Source of the DNA: Lepidurus packardi
Taxonomy: Eukaryota > Arthropoda > Branchiopoda > Notostraca > Triopsidae
Length of the DNA: 64,000 nucleotides
Direction of reading: 5' to 3'
NCBI GenBank assembly: GCA_023053545.1
Contig: JAKZAN010000001.1
Location: 4,360,565 to 4,424,564, forward strand
Below are positions 1 to 12,236 of this stretch, piece after piece; the stretch's first letter is position 1, and each line of letters starts with the position of its first letter. The translations under genes and the position numbers were made by a program. The notes beneath the pieces were generated by a model. The model worked only from the letters and a program-made list of their open reading frames with translations, was not told the origin of the DNA and searched no databases.

Positions 1-3000
1 AGGGCATGGATATGCTTGCAATTTGACATAGGCAATGGACCAATGAAAATTCACTGTCAGTGTGGGCTATTCACTGTGTATTGTGTACGCTAGATACAGC
101 GTAAACTTGAATAGAACACCACAGCCCAGAGGCACTGCTCACGAGTCACCACTGCATTCGGCTTTTCTGCATACTGTTGTATACCTGCAGGTATGTATTG
201 TATATTTGTATGCCATCTGTACTTGACATGCTTCGAAAGCAATTGTCTTGCATGAAACATATTTCGTGTACACCTGCAGGCTGCAGAATCATGTCTGGTT
301 CATATCATCACAAATCGGGTGCAGAGAAAAGGCGCGTACAACAAGAGGAAAAGGAGCGTCTCGACAAGGTGTTGGCCAAAATCCCAAAGATAACAACCTT
401 CCTGCCACGAAATGAACCTGCTAAAAGTGTTAATGTTACTGAACCTTCTGAACCAGCAGATGAAGAAGCAGTTGAAGGAAGCGAAGACAATATCAAAGCA
501 GAAACTCCAGTCTCAAGTGCTATACCAGAAACTGGTGAGTGTTGTGATTCTCATTCACGTCAATCACATAGTGAAATGGGAGGCATAAAGATGACTGTAA
601 CCGATTTGGCACAATGGCCTGAGACTGTTTCCACGGAAATGCGATTGTATTGGGTGGAACGAGGTGGCGAAGAATGTCAGCATTCCGATGATGGATTTGA
701 AGTCTCTAAAAGCGTGGATGGGGATCGGCAGGCTCGATATTGTTCCAAAAGTTTGTTCACGTTTACGCATCCGCTCACTCATATGCAGATAAATAGATCT
801 TGGCTTTGCTATTCCCCCACGACTGGAAAGGTATTCTGTTTCCCATGCAAATTATTCTCGGAAAAAATTCCTTCGCGAAGGGTGGATATAATGATTGGAA
901 AAATGCCTCTGCACTCTTGACAAGCCACGAAAGAAGTACTACGCATATTGGAGCAATTGGAAAGATTAATTACCTCAGAAAAACGGAGGCTCGTGTCTAT
1001 ACAGGCTTGGAGCAACAATATGAAACAGAGTGTGCATACTGGCGAGCAATCCTTGAACGCATCGTAGAGGTGATAACATTTCTTTGTGAAAGGGGCTTGG
1101 CCTTTAGAGGTGAAGATGAGCTTCTAGGTTCTAAAACAAACGGAAACTTCATTGGGATACTGGAGTTGATTTCCAAATTCGATCCATTTCTAGCTGGTCA
1201 TATTGAGAAGAGTAAAACGTTGCAAGGCAAAGGTGAAGGTCGAGGATACGTGTCATATTTGTCCTCCACTGTTTGTAATGAATTCATTGACATAATGGGA
1301 AAGCAAGTGTTGGACAAAATTGTAGCTGAAATTAAAAGTGCAAAGTATTACTCCATTTCTCTCGATTCAACTCCTGATGCAAGCAACGTCGATCGCTGCA
1401 CAGTTACTTTTCGTTATATTCCTCCGAATGCAACCATTCCTGTTGAACGCTTTGTGAAATTCATAGGCATGGAAAATCATACTGCCAAAGAATTAACTAA
1501 CAACCTGCTTAATTTTTTGTGTGAGATGGACATTGAGATTGCCAACTGTCGAGGACAATGCTATGACAATGCCTCTAATATGGCAGGTAAATATCACGGC
1601 GTACAAGCATTGATACGTGAAAAGAATCCACAGGCTCATCACATACCATGTTTTGGCCATTCCCTGAATCTCGTTGGAACCGAAGCAGTCAGAAATATTC
1701 CCGCAGCGACAGCATTTTTCGATTTTCTGCAGAACCTCTATAACTTCTTCAGCGCATCCACTAGAAGGTGGTCTGTCATGAGAGAATTTCTTGAGAACAA
1801 TCCAGTCGTCAAAAGTCTCAGCAAAACACGTTGGTCTGCTCAGGCAGAAGCAACAAAAGCAATCACGCGTAGCTACAGTGAAGTAAGACAAACGTTGGAC
1901 GCCATTCAGAAGTCTGATCAAGAAAAACCCGAAACGAAGCGTGAAGCCGCCGGACTGTTGACGAAAATGAAGCAGCTTGAATATGGGATTTTGACAGACC
2001 TGTGGGGGACCGCTTTGGAGCGTATCAATGAGACAAGCATATCTCTGCAAAGCGAAAGTATGCATTTGAATAAAGCTGTACAGTTGTTGCATCTTTGAAG
2101 TCATACATCGAAACGCTCAGAAACCAATTCGAAGACATGGAGAAGAATGGGAAACAGAAGTCTGGCAATCTACACTACACAGAAGAGACGTCAAGGAAGC
2201 GATCGCGCAGTGCAAGGATGAAGGCATATGAGGGTCCAGCTGAAGAGACAAGTCTTTCAGCACGGGACAATTTCAGGACGAAAGTTTTTCTTCCCATTGT
2301 GGATCAGCTAGCCGCAGCTTTGGAACGGCGCCTGGGAGCATACACAACAGTTTGCAGTCTCTTCGGCTTTCTCCATTGTCTCCACACGCTCTCTCCGAAA
2401 GACATACGCGAATCGGCGACAACACTTGTCCGAGCTTATCCAGGTAGGATTAATTCTATAGTATAGTTCTGTCATTATTGTACTATTGTACATTATTCCA
2501 GTTTTTTAGAACTTAATATGTTTGTATTTTACAGGAGATTTGGAAGAATCCCTTCCTGAGGAATTCGTTCATTTTACCGAATTTGTGAAGACATCCCCAA
2601 CGACTGACAACGGACAATCTCAACAAAGCTACGAAATAATACTCTATCAGATTTCATCTCAGCCTGGCGTCCGCGAGACATTTCCAAACGTCAACACTGT
2701 ATTGCGAATTTACCTTTCAATGTTCGTCACTAATTGCCAAGGCGAACGCTCCTTCTCTACACTGAACCGTGTAAAAAGTGTTATTCGCACCACTATGACT
2801 GATTGTAGGCTTAATTCTCTCAGTTTATTGTGCATTGAGAGTGAGGTCATGCGCTCTCTGGACTTTTAAAGAGATTATTGCTGACTTTGCAAGAAAAAAA
2901 GCACGAAAAGTATCCGTTTAACTCGCACACTAACTCTTGTCGGATATCAATACATTCTGCATTTCCGCTCTATTTCTCAAATACTCTGTCTGCATTTTTA

Positions 3001-3082
3001 ATTTAAGGAAGTCAAAAAAGTGGGGGGGGGGGGGGCGCGGATACGTCAGCCTAGGGGCCCGTAAAGGCTTAATCCGGCCCTG
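1..3082 (+). mobile_element. hAT DNA transposon (right end present), nested in a Ty3/gypsy element
   Basis: The element holds a ZMYM-type hAT transposase and ends on the right at the inverted terminus read on the minus strand as CAGGGCCGGATTAAGCC. The next bases, gcgacaca (3083-3090), are the candidate 8-bp target duplication and run straight into gypsy pol coding sequence in frame. The left end is not seen: the window begins with agggcatgg, which shares only the first few bases with the right terminus, so the true end is either divergent or just outside. A run of 12 G lies close to the right end (about 3023). Part of the transposase is frameshifted, so this copy looks inactive. Confidence 0.75.
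291..2869 (+). pseudogene. hAT transposase (TTF zinc finger, RNase H-like, hAT dimerisation), frameshifted, one intron
   Basis: Cut-and-paste transposase of the ZMYM1/ZMYM5-like hAT group. The preferred start is the ATG at 291 (MSGSYHHKSG). The parts in order are: TTF-type zinc finger with the GKVFCFPCKLF motif near 830-860; GNFIGILELI; catalytic Asp in YYSISLDSTPD; second Asp in YDNASNMAG; HSLNLV; SKTRWSA; and the C-terminal ERSFSTLNRVKS dimerisation segment with the catalytic Glu. Reading changes frame twice, at an A6 run near 862-867 and between about 2080 and 2095. A canonical GT-AG intron at 2444-2534 (91 bp) keeps the frame (YPG|DLEESLPEEF). Two frameshifts make it a probable relic; homopolymer sequencing error is possible at the first. 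Confidence 0.8.
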
Positions 3083-3087
3083 GCGAC

Positions 3088-4431
3088 ACATCAACTCCCA
3101 AAACCGTCACCGTACAAGACATAGCAACCGAAAGCAAGAACGACCAAGCAATACAGGCCATGATGAAGTTTCTTCATAACACAAAATCTCATATGCATTT
3201 TCAACGAAAACTTAAGCAAGATGACCAAGAACGATTCAAAGCCTTATACAAAATTCAAAATCAGTTAACACGAACTGAATCTGAACACGGAGATATCTTA
3301 CTAAAAGGTAACAAAATTATCATACCGAAGGCGTTGGTTCACAAAATCGTCGACCTAGCACACGTGGGACACCTTGGAATTGTTAAAACAAAAGGTTTGG
3401 TTCCCAAATATTGACAAGATAGTAGAAGACAAAATCTCAAAATGCATCCTTTGTCAATCGTGCAGCCTGAAAACTCCCAGAACTCAACTAACTATGTCCG
3501 AACTACCAGCTGCTCCATTGACGGCAGTCAGTATCGATTTTCCCGAAGTTCAAAATGAATACTTATTAGTATTATACGATGATTATTCCCGTTATCCGTT
3601 AGTAACCCGACTCAAGTCAACCTCAGCAAGGTGCGTCATTCCAAAGATCGAAAATATCTTTGCAATCTTTGCTGTTCCAGAAATAGTAAAAACTGACAAC
3701 GTTCCCCCATTCAGTGGAGTGCAATTCGCCGACTTTTCAAAAGAAATTAACTTTCGACATCGCAAAATAACACCTTTATGGCCTCAGCCCAACGGAGGGG
3801 TAGAACGGTTCATGAAGACACTCAAAAAAGCCCTCAGATGCGCAACAGTGGAAGGTTTCTCATGGCGAACACAATTGTCCAAATTTTTTTTTTAAGTTAC
3901 AGAACAGCTCCGCACTCATGTACTGGAAAAACGCCCTCCTGTCTGATGTTTGGAAGAACAACCCGATCGCAGTTACCACAGCTACCAATTGAAGCCACTC
4001 CAAACTCAATACGAGACAAGGATCAGAGGACCAAAGCTCAGATTAAGGCTACAGCAGATCGAAAAGTAGCGGATAACCCACTTCAAGTCGGAGACAAAGT
4101 ACTTCTAAGGAATGATCCGATAACCCACAAGTTACAGACGCCTTATGATCCAGAACCATATACAGTCAAAGACATGAAAGGAACCATGATTACAGGAACA
4201 AGGAATAGAAAACAAACTACAAGAAATTCATCATTCTTCCGAAAAATTCACACCGAAAACATACCTATTCCAAATCCTCGAACTTCTGAAGAAGAAGATG
4301 ACCATGAAACCTTAGCACGTGATGCTAGTCGATTACGTACAAATACCAATTTTCAACATTATATTCCCACACAATCGATACGACCAATAAGAACTCGCCG
4401 GATACCAAGAAGGTTGGAAGATTATGTGTAA
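3088..4431 (+). pseudogene. Ty3/gypsy pol integrase region, two frameshifts
   Basis: Integrase inserts the retrotransposon cDNA into the genome. Visible parts: an H2C2 zinc-binding segment (HVGHLG ... KCILCQ) around 3360-3450; the DDE core with Asp in AVSIDFPEV, Asp in IVKTDNVPPFSG, and Glu in QPNGGVERFMKTLKK; then SYRTAPHSCTGKTPSCLMFGR and a basic chromodomain-less tail ending RRLEDYV. Reading moves from one frame to the next near 3400 (an in-frame stop at 3412) and again in a T10 run near 3885-3895. The two shifts and absence of upstream protease/RT/RNase H in the window mark it as a defective copy. Confidence 0.8.
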
Positions 4432-4454
4432 GAAAAAAAAAAAGGGAGAAGTGA

Positions 4455-4684
4455 TGTAATATAGTCAGGTCAGCTTGACTAATCACCTGATGTGTACCTT
4501 TACTTTGCTGAGTGACCCCATGTAATTAACCTACCTATCCTTGACCCAATTCCCCAATCATACCTCCTGGATATTCTACAACTAGTATAAAAGCCCGCGT
4601 ATAGACAATACAGAGTTAAGTTACTAAACCCACTAAGAAGTGTGTGAGAACATTACAGCTTAGTCGCCTTTGCTGTCAATTACA
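4455..4684 (+). repeat. 3' LTR of the Ty3/gypsy element
   Basis: A 230-bp segment begins TGTAAT and ends ATTACA, a perfect short inverted repeat of the TG...CA type. It directly follows a polypurine tract (AAAAAGGGAGAAG). A TATA-like TATAAAAG sits near 4587. The matching 5' LTR is outside the window, so length and ends rest on the terminal inverted repeat alone. Confidence 0.65.
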
Positions 4685-5467
4685 GCGACGCCCCCTCTTC
4701 CATCTCAGGGCGTAGCGCCAGTGGGAGTCGTGCCTGACGGATCGTCCAAGTAGTAATAAGCTGCTTGGAAGTATTTCTGTTCCACCGAAAGAAAGCATGA
4801 GAAGCAAAATTAAACTTAGATAAAAAAAAAAACATTTAGTGATGATCTTCCAATAGGAAGAAATAGAAAAAAACGGGTTCGCGAAATCCGCTTTTTCACT
4901 TACCTCCAAAGCACCAAGGCCAACAAGCAACAAGCTCCTTGTCGAGCCACGGACTTTGACTTCAAACATTAGGGGTGTGATTTTCGTCGAATTCGGAATG
5001 GGGATAAGCAGCTATGCCCAAACTAAAAAAAATACGCAGAAAAATAAAAAAATTAATAAAAAAAATTATTGCCTATTGTAAACAGAACCCATCAGATTTT
5101 AAGCTTACCATGTGCTCCAAGTTCTCATTCTTTGTGTCAACAGGAATTCTTCAAAGTCATAGTACAGCTAGTTACGGTAATAGATGAAATAGCTGTCAAT
5201 GGAATGGTAGTAAGTTGCCGGTCGTTGAAAATGCAATATTAAAGTATCTTCAAGCAAGACAAATTCGCAATGCGGGGAGGACTAGGGCCCCTCACGTGGG
5301 TCTTCACCACTACTTTTCCGAACGATCTCCATCGTTTTTGCCCGTGTAAGCTCTTACCAGTATTTTGTATTCTGTAAAGGGTTCTGGAGGCCCAAAAAAT
5401 ACAAAATTTTAGACCTCGGAAACGACCATACAAAATTATCTGATTCACGTTTTTCTATCTTTCTTAC

Positions 5468-8400
5468 CGAGATTCATAAGGACGTTGTCTAAAGTAGAAG
5501 GTGATTTAAGAATTTTGACATCCGCGTAATTGTTGGTCATGTAATAGATTCGGTAACCTCGAATGATGCCACTGCGCTCTGGAGGTTCCATTCATGATAA
5601 AGCAACACTGGAATCGGTGACTTCACCAACAGTCAAATTTACAGGCTTCCCGGGAGCTAAAATACATTTAAAAACAGAAATCAACATTAAGGATAGTTAT
5701 AAACTATAATACAACACAAGCTTTGTTTCACTCCTTTGTCAAGGCAGCTCATTCTTTATGTTCTTTTTTTACCTTCATTTTCAACACCTATAAAGGCCGT
5801 CATATTGGCCTCGACAGACAACATAGATGCTACTATAACAACTACCCTGATAGGCCTGGCTAAATCCATGACAAAATGTGTTAATAACTGGCCTAAACAC
5901 GTTGCCCAAGCTTCACGAAAATCCACGCCTAAACCCTAGCACAACACATCCTTCGCCATTTTGTCTACTGAATAACCACGCCTGTTTAGCTACCGTCTTC
6001 GCCGGAAGCTGCCGCCCTCTTTTAAGGAAATCGCGCGCGATTCAAATCACTTTCATGTGTAACAATTATCATTTCTAGAAAGAAATACTAAAAATCTAGT
6101 CTTGATATAGAAACTAGTCGAGTCTTGATACAAAAATTAAAATTGACTATGAAATTGAAATAAAAGAATTGAATATTGAGTTCGCTTTATCAAAACCTTT
6201 TTGAAATATGACGCTTACCTGCTTCGTCAGTCATCACAACCACTGTAGTGCTTGGCCCCAATCCTTCTGGGATGAAGACTTGCAATGATACCAGGAACTG
6301 CGTAAATGTCTTGAGTCCTAGCAACGTGTGACTCTGGAAAGAGAAGAAAGAGACATGGTTATAGGATTATTAGAATTAAGTTCGGGTTCTATAGTTAAAC
6401 ATCATTTAGAAAGTTACCTCGATGCTGGGATCACGAAGAAAGACTTCTTGAACGCTCTCCGGCTTCATCTCTTGGTCTATAGGCTAATCTGTAGCCCAGA
6501 AATTCTCCATGCAAAGAGGACCTCGGAGGAGGTTTCCAACTTAAATAAATAGAGGTTGAGCTGCTATTGTGGGCTGCGGTAATGCTGGGCTTGCCATCAG
6601 GAACTACAGAGTTTAAAACAAGAGAAAAAATAATGCAAGGCTCAGTTTGAGAAAAGGATTGCTCCCATATTTATCGTTAGTATTACATACCTTCGCGTAA
6701 TGTGACCATATAATATGACTCACGACTAGGTTCACTTGGTCCCAAAGCATTCACCGCAACAACCCGGAAACTGTACATACACCGTATACGGCTGTAATCC
6801 CACCACCGTGTAGCCGGTTTTGCTTGTTTCCGTGACTAAGCCATTCACTACATCAAACTCGCCATCTTCGCCGACTCTGGGAAAAACGAACCAAACAAAA
6901 CAAGGGCATTAGCCACACGCCTCTTTCGCTGTTTATTTTTTGTTGAGCATAAATAAAGCAATCGGCTAATTAGTTCACTCTTTCCCGCTTGACACGAAAT
7001 AAAGTCAACAAATGTATCTCATTTGTGACTTTTTTTTTATCTCCTGCTCTTCCGCAAGCGAGACACCGAATAACAATGGTGTTTTCTGGCTTACGAGTGC
7101 ATTTGAAATAACGCAGAAACAAAAGAGTCCCCGTCTGTTCTCTGGTGGAGAAGAAAATTTTTCTCCCAAAGCAAACATGTAAAGTAGCATCATAACAAAT
7201 CTTCGAGGCAGAGCTACTTTGCATTGCAAAGTAAAACTGAGGGGGGGGGGGGGACAAACTTACGCCCCATGTTAAGACTCTCCTAAAAACTCACCGTGAG
7301 GAGGAGCAAGTCCTCTCTCCTCCTTTTTCTTCCCAAAGCTTCCGCCAAAGGAAGAGGACAGACAAACAAGTAAAGAAAAACCCATAACGAACGGAGAAGT
7401 ACTCTATTCCATTGTGATGTTACTGTTAAAACGCTGTACTTACGTTTTAGGCTTCTGATGAGCACTAGTAACTACGACAACGCAAGAGACTTTGAAGCTC
7501 ATTCCTCAAGTGTATTCTCACTGACTCAGTTCGTTACACTTGTTACATTCGCACGGACTCAGCTCGTTACACTCTGGTATCACACTGGCCACCCGAATCA
7601 CTTCCCTGCTGTCTTTTATACCTTCCGGTAACTGAACAACAGGGTTGTAAAAAGTGATGGCTCTGTTGTCACTATAAGAAAGGTCTTCTTCTTCCGTCAC
7701 AACAAAGCCATAAACACTAAAGCGTTTCTAGGTCGCCTAAAGTGTCATTACACCATCATGAGCAATGCTAATAAAGCTGGTTCATTTTAAAACTCAAACA
7801 GAAAGAGAAGAAAGTCTTTTTTCAACCTTTATCTCGCAGCGAGTTTCTTTTTTTTCTATGCTATGGGTCCAAATTTTAATTAAAATTAAGAATTCATTTC
7901 CAAAAACTCCCCGAACAGTAAGATAGAGTTTGTTTGGGGCAATCAGCCAAACGTCTATAAGAAGAAAAGACAAAAATGCCATCAATCACCGAAAGGGCTA
8001 CACAAGGATGATTTTAACTGCTTCTAATTGCTTAGCTGGAACTACTCATTAGCCACTCTTCATCGCCACCTCATTTTCTCGCTTCTGCCCTTTTCCTTTC
8101 GATTCTTTTTTAGGCTCATGCGTGGCTCATAACTCCCATCATCGTGACCGCCCTTAGATCACGCCTTCCTCGTATTTCATGACAAAGTCTGCCCCCCCCC
8201 CCCCCCCCCCTTGAAAGCTTAAAGCGATTTAGGAGAGACTGTGATATCTTCATCTTGCATAATCAGCTTTCAATATCGACTTGTACAGGCGTAGAGCGCC
8301 GATAAGTGGGGAATAACGACTAAAAACAGCTCAACAAATATTAATATAGTTTTCCACGAAGTTAAAGCTTCTAATATGAACTCATTCATTTTTAAACCTC

Positions 8401-10340
8401 ACAAAAGAGAAATGTTTTTTTGCTTTGCATAAAAAACACAAAATTGTTTTCCTCTTTTTCTTTCTCTGTATAGTTTCAACTTACTATTCTCCTGACTTCT
8501 TGTCAGGATATAAAAATATACTGGACACAAATTATATGATCTAATGTAGCTTCCAAGCAGACTTGAGGCCGACAAGTCAAGGAGCACTTAAGAAAAGGGA
8601 TACTATACAACTCTCACTAGCGATTAAGAATTTACTTGCACTATTTTTTCCTTTGTTACCTTTTCCAAACACGTATACATAATATATCTTACTACGAGAA
8701 AAAACTTTAGTTCTTCCCTAAAAACCTTACCCTGACCAAAGTCATATCTTGAGTATTCAAACTATATCAAACGAAATCTCCTGGAATTCGTATGCTCTAC
8801 GCACCGGGATCTCCCAAGCATCAAGGGTGACAGGGTATACAGCTTTCTGATATTAAATATTGAAATTGCTAAGAAAAAAGGAGTACAATAAATATTTGAT
8901 AGTACAGCAGTCCTACACGACAACTTAAAATGTGAAAACATTTGGAATTAAAAAAATTACTTGCGATAAAAACGAAACAACGTGCACCAAACTTCATTTT
9001 CTAGTCTTTTGAATTCTTAAAAAAAAATTCACTCGCTATTCTAGCGATTCTATGTGACGTACAACTGCTTTAAGTACATACAATACCCTATTGTTTACAT
9101 GTTAAATACTTACACTAAATGAACTACGTCTTCTCTCGAAGATAAAAAGTGATGATTCTTCGCCAATTCTAATCTGACAAAATCTTCTGTTTCATTAGAT
9201 CATCACCTGAGCTACAATGCCTGAGTTACCAATTCAAAAATGTTTGGGTGTTTGGCCGGCTTTTCTCTTTTTCGGATGTGGTATATGAGAAATTGGGTTA
9301 CCTTCAAAGTGTAAAGAGTCTTTTTCTCTCTCTTACTCTCCCTTTTTCTGCTAGTCAGCTCCTCCCCCGGTACAGGCAAGCAACTGATATGGCAAATGCA
9401 CGGTTCAGCTTTTATGCTGCAAATGGACTTTTGGAAAAGGGGGAATCGTCAAGAGACCCTAATCCTCTCTCCCTGCACGGCAGTGGAAGCATATAACACA
9501 AGAATCCACTGCGGACAATAAGTGCTGCCACACTTTTAACTATTTTTCTCAAGATTTTTTTTTTTTGCTTCTTAAAAGAAGAAATTTCGCGATAAAACTT
9601 GCCGGGCCCAGAACGTTTAATGTCCCGCTGGCTTCTACATATCCCTGCCACTTAGGCTTTCCTTTCTAAGTTGCGAAATGCAACTATTATCCTGCAACGT
9701 CCTATATCTAAACTGAATAAGGCCAAGAATCACGCGCAAAGCTTGTCGATGGTAGATGAGTATCGTACCATCTGTACCTAAAATTGCTGAACCCCTTGGG
9801 TGTAATGTTGTCGTAAGGAATCTTATTGATGAGACGAATATGCCATTAAAGTCCACGAGTTGCAACGATGAAGTTAGTTCTCCAATACAACAGCGAACAT
9901 AGTCGTATACCTCTTCGATGTTACCTATTTACGTCGAACACGTGCTGGAGCAACACTCGACGTGCCACTTTCACACATTCTAAGAATGCACAGAAAACCC
10001 TAAAATTCCCACCCAACTTGAACCTCATTGTCCTCCAGCCTTTGCACGACATCAAACTCCCGAACTTCGCTGTCGAAATAAACGTTTTAGTAAATGAGAT
10101 CCCACCTTGTCTCGTTTTAAGGTTTGAGTTTAATCGTCCATTTACAGGCAGAAGTTTCTCTGTAGACAATAACTCTCATATTATAACTAAAAGATGTTAC
10201 ACGGATTGGCACTCACCTGGTGTGAATAATATAGTGAGTGACTGGACTGTTGTGTTGATTAAAACATGGGGCCCATGACAAATTGACTGAGCGGGACGTA
10301 AATCCCATGATGAGAGGACGTCCCGGTGGATCTGGCACAT
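5468..10340 (-). pseudogene. Fibronectin type III receptor/adhesion protein fragment (five exons, three lesions)
   Basis: Five minus-strand exons with matching splice phases encode about two and a half fibronectin type III domains of a cell-surface receptor: 10340-10217 (VPDPPGRPLIMGFTSRSVNLSW), 6876-6691 (VGEDGEFDVVNG...RVVAVNALGPSEPS), 6603-6418 (VPDGKPSITAAHNSSST...GYRLAYRPRD), 6333-6219 (LLGLKTFTQFLVSLQVFIPEG) and 5656-5468 (APGKPVNLTVGEVTDSSVALS...GYRIYYM). The domain style suggests an insect receptor tyrosine phosphatase (DPTP99A/69D type) or a sidekick-like protein; I cannot choose. Lesions: TGA at 5592-5594 where the conserved Trp of the third domain should be, a frame change near 6464-6472, and a 4-nt tandem insertion near 6775-6785. 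A possible further exon (FEVKVRGSTR) lies near 4896-4990. No start, signal peptide, membrane segment or phosphatase domain is present. Confidence 0.7.
6877..10216 (-). other. Large intron of the FN3 pseudogene
   Basis: The splice phases at 10217 and 6876 join exactly (HT-R-VGEDGE), so these 3.3 kb are an intron. It holds a G13 run near 7241-7253, a C18 run near 8193-8210, and a 60-residue minus-strand ORF at 7518-7700 (YGFVVTEEEDLSYSDNRAI..., Cys-rich end) that I do not recognise. No other coding signal was seen. Confidence 0.55.
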
Positions 10341-12236
10341 CTATACGAAAAAAAGAAACAAAACACTTTCGTTATGAATATACTGTGCGTCTTTTGTATA
10401 AAAAAAATTTATAGATTTACAGTAAAGTAGGGAAAGAATGACAAGAGCGCGTGTCTCAGGATCTAGTCCAATAAAAATAATTTGCATTTTACAAGGCCAA
10501 AGAAGAGAAGAGCTGCCAAACTCAGTCGAGTAGAGTCTTTTATGTTTGATTAGATCCCTCGGCTCTCGCTGCTTTTGACATCAAAGGGGTTTTGCCCGAT
10601 ATAACAACAACAATCCCCCTTAGATGGGGTATATCCTTTCACTCCTAAATCGTTCTCTTGACAACATCCCTCTATATAACTCTTTCCGAACGCGTTAAAT
10701 TACTACCAAACTCTTGTGACACGCGCATATGATTCCTTTACGCATAAAAGAAGGGGTTATAGAAGCGTCTCATAAAATAACGGACCGCTTTGTGTATGAC
10801 CAAGGGCAACAATGAGAAGTCACCAGCAAGCTTCCTTGTCCCTTGTTTGCACTTTTCCTGTAGAACGAACAAGGAAGAGGTGGGGTCCCCTGCCCACCCA
10901 TAATAAACACAATCTGTTCCACACACGGTTATGAATTCGCGTTCTCGCTGTCGTAGTCAACCGTAGAGTACTTTCGGAATCGGTTCCCCTCCCCCTTTCA
11001 TTCCTCCCCAGGTCAGGTCCTCGCATTGGCCGCTCGACCTCTTCTTATCGCCATGTCGACCCATTAACCAACACCCAAAAACAGACTCGAAATGTCCCCA
11101 GCAGAGCAGCCAGATTAATCAGACTGGTGGGAAAGTGGAGAGCAGCTAATTCAACGCTTTTATGCAAGTCTGAGCTCAACAATGGTCACGTTGCTTCTGC
11201 CGCTTTTCCCCAATTTCATCACAAGTTTATTTGCTTTTCACCGGGGAAAAAAAACACGCCAAAAATTCCCTTTAAAATCTTTCCATGAATTTCAGGCGCC
11301 AAAATAACTTGGTGCTTTCCCTTCCTTCGCAGTGGAAGACAGAGCAGTACTTTAACTAAGACATGATTCCCATAGTGGACGGAATTGGTTATTTATAAAT
11401 GATTTTTAAAAGTAAAAAAAGGGATTAAAAAAGAAACTAAGAATGTCTACATTGAAAGAAAGAAAAGCGGGGAAGAAAACAGCATTCATGTTTGCGTGAA
11501 AGAAAATAATAGTAAAATTGTTTTCCACCTTTATTTTTTCTCCCTTTCTCCCCAGTTTGAGCTTCATTTCGAAGACAAAGATATCGCAATAATGACTCGC
11601 TATAGGGTCTTTTGGAGTATGATGACTCTATCCGCTTTTATAGAGACATGTCCGTAAAACTCGCTCCACCGTGTTTATATAAACTGTTCCTTCGGTTCTC
11701 CTTTCCCTTTGGTGCAAGTCGTCTCGCTCGTTTTCGGCGTTTTGTTACGGACAAATTCATTTGGAAACAACCCGACACTCACGTCTCATTCTCTGTCTGT
11801 CCTGAACTGTAACTCCCAGCTCTCCGCACGGTCGACATTCTTAATGAGAGGCTCACACGGGACGTCAACTCGTTTACTTAGACTAAACACCCCAACTCGT
11901 ACGTTTAATTGCGACTCGAACTCAAAACAGCCACTGCTTTTAACATTCCAATACCAGGGTTTCATGGCTCATGTATTCTAATTGCAGTCTCTTTTAAGCA
12001 CAAACAAAATTGCAGAAAAACACTAAAAATGCAGAAAAAAGAGTAGAGCTTAATAATTCAATCCCGAAAAGCGTTGCCAAAGCGTCTAAAGCCAAAGCGT
12101 TATGCTTCTCTCCGCAATACATAATTACTTTTATCTCCCTAGCAAAAGACTTTTATAAGTAGATGACACCGGGGACAAGCAAGTCTTTGACTGATGACCC
12201 AAAGACCTCGCACCACGATGGATGGTCTGTTGTAGG
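10341..12236. other. Gene-free stretch upstream of the FN3 pseudogene
   Basis: Several short open frames occur on both strands (for example 10738-11026 minus and 11612-11981 plus), but none has a recognisable domain, a convincing splice pattern or a start context. I saw no 5' exon of the FN3 gene here. Confidence 0.4.

Larger units (their letters stand above)
3083..4684 (+). mobile_element. Ty3/gypsy LTR retrotransposon, 3' half, interrupted by the hAT element
   Basis: Only the integrase end of pol and the 3' LTR are visible. Coding sequence starts at once after the hAT right end (TSTPKTVTVQDIATE...), which shows the hAT landed inside pol and that the 5' part of the retrotransposon lies left of the window. 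The pol frame stops at 4431 and is followed by an A-rich/GGGAGAAG polypurine tract and the LTR. Confidence 0.75.

Noticed and set aside
1493..2104. 203-residue minus-strand ORF
   Set aside because: Shadow of the hAT transposase on the other strand.
9635..10278. Open frames on both strands (76 and 136 residues)
   Set aside because: They lie within the large FN3 intron, lack domains and do not continue the FN3 fold; the splice phases skip them.
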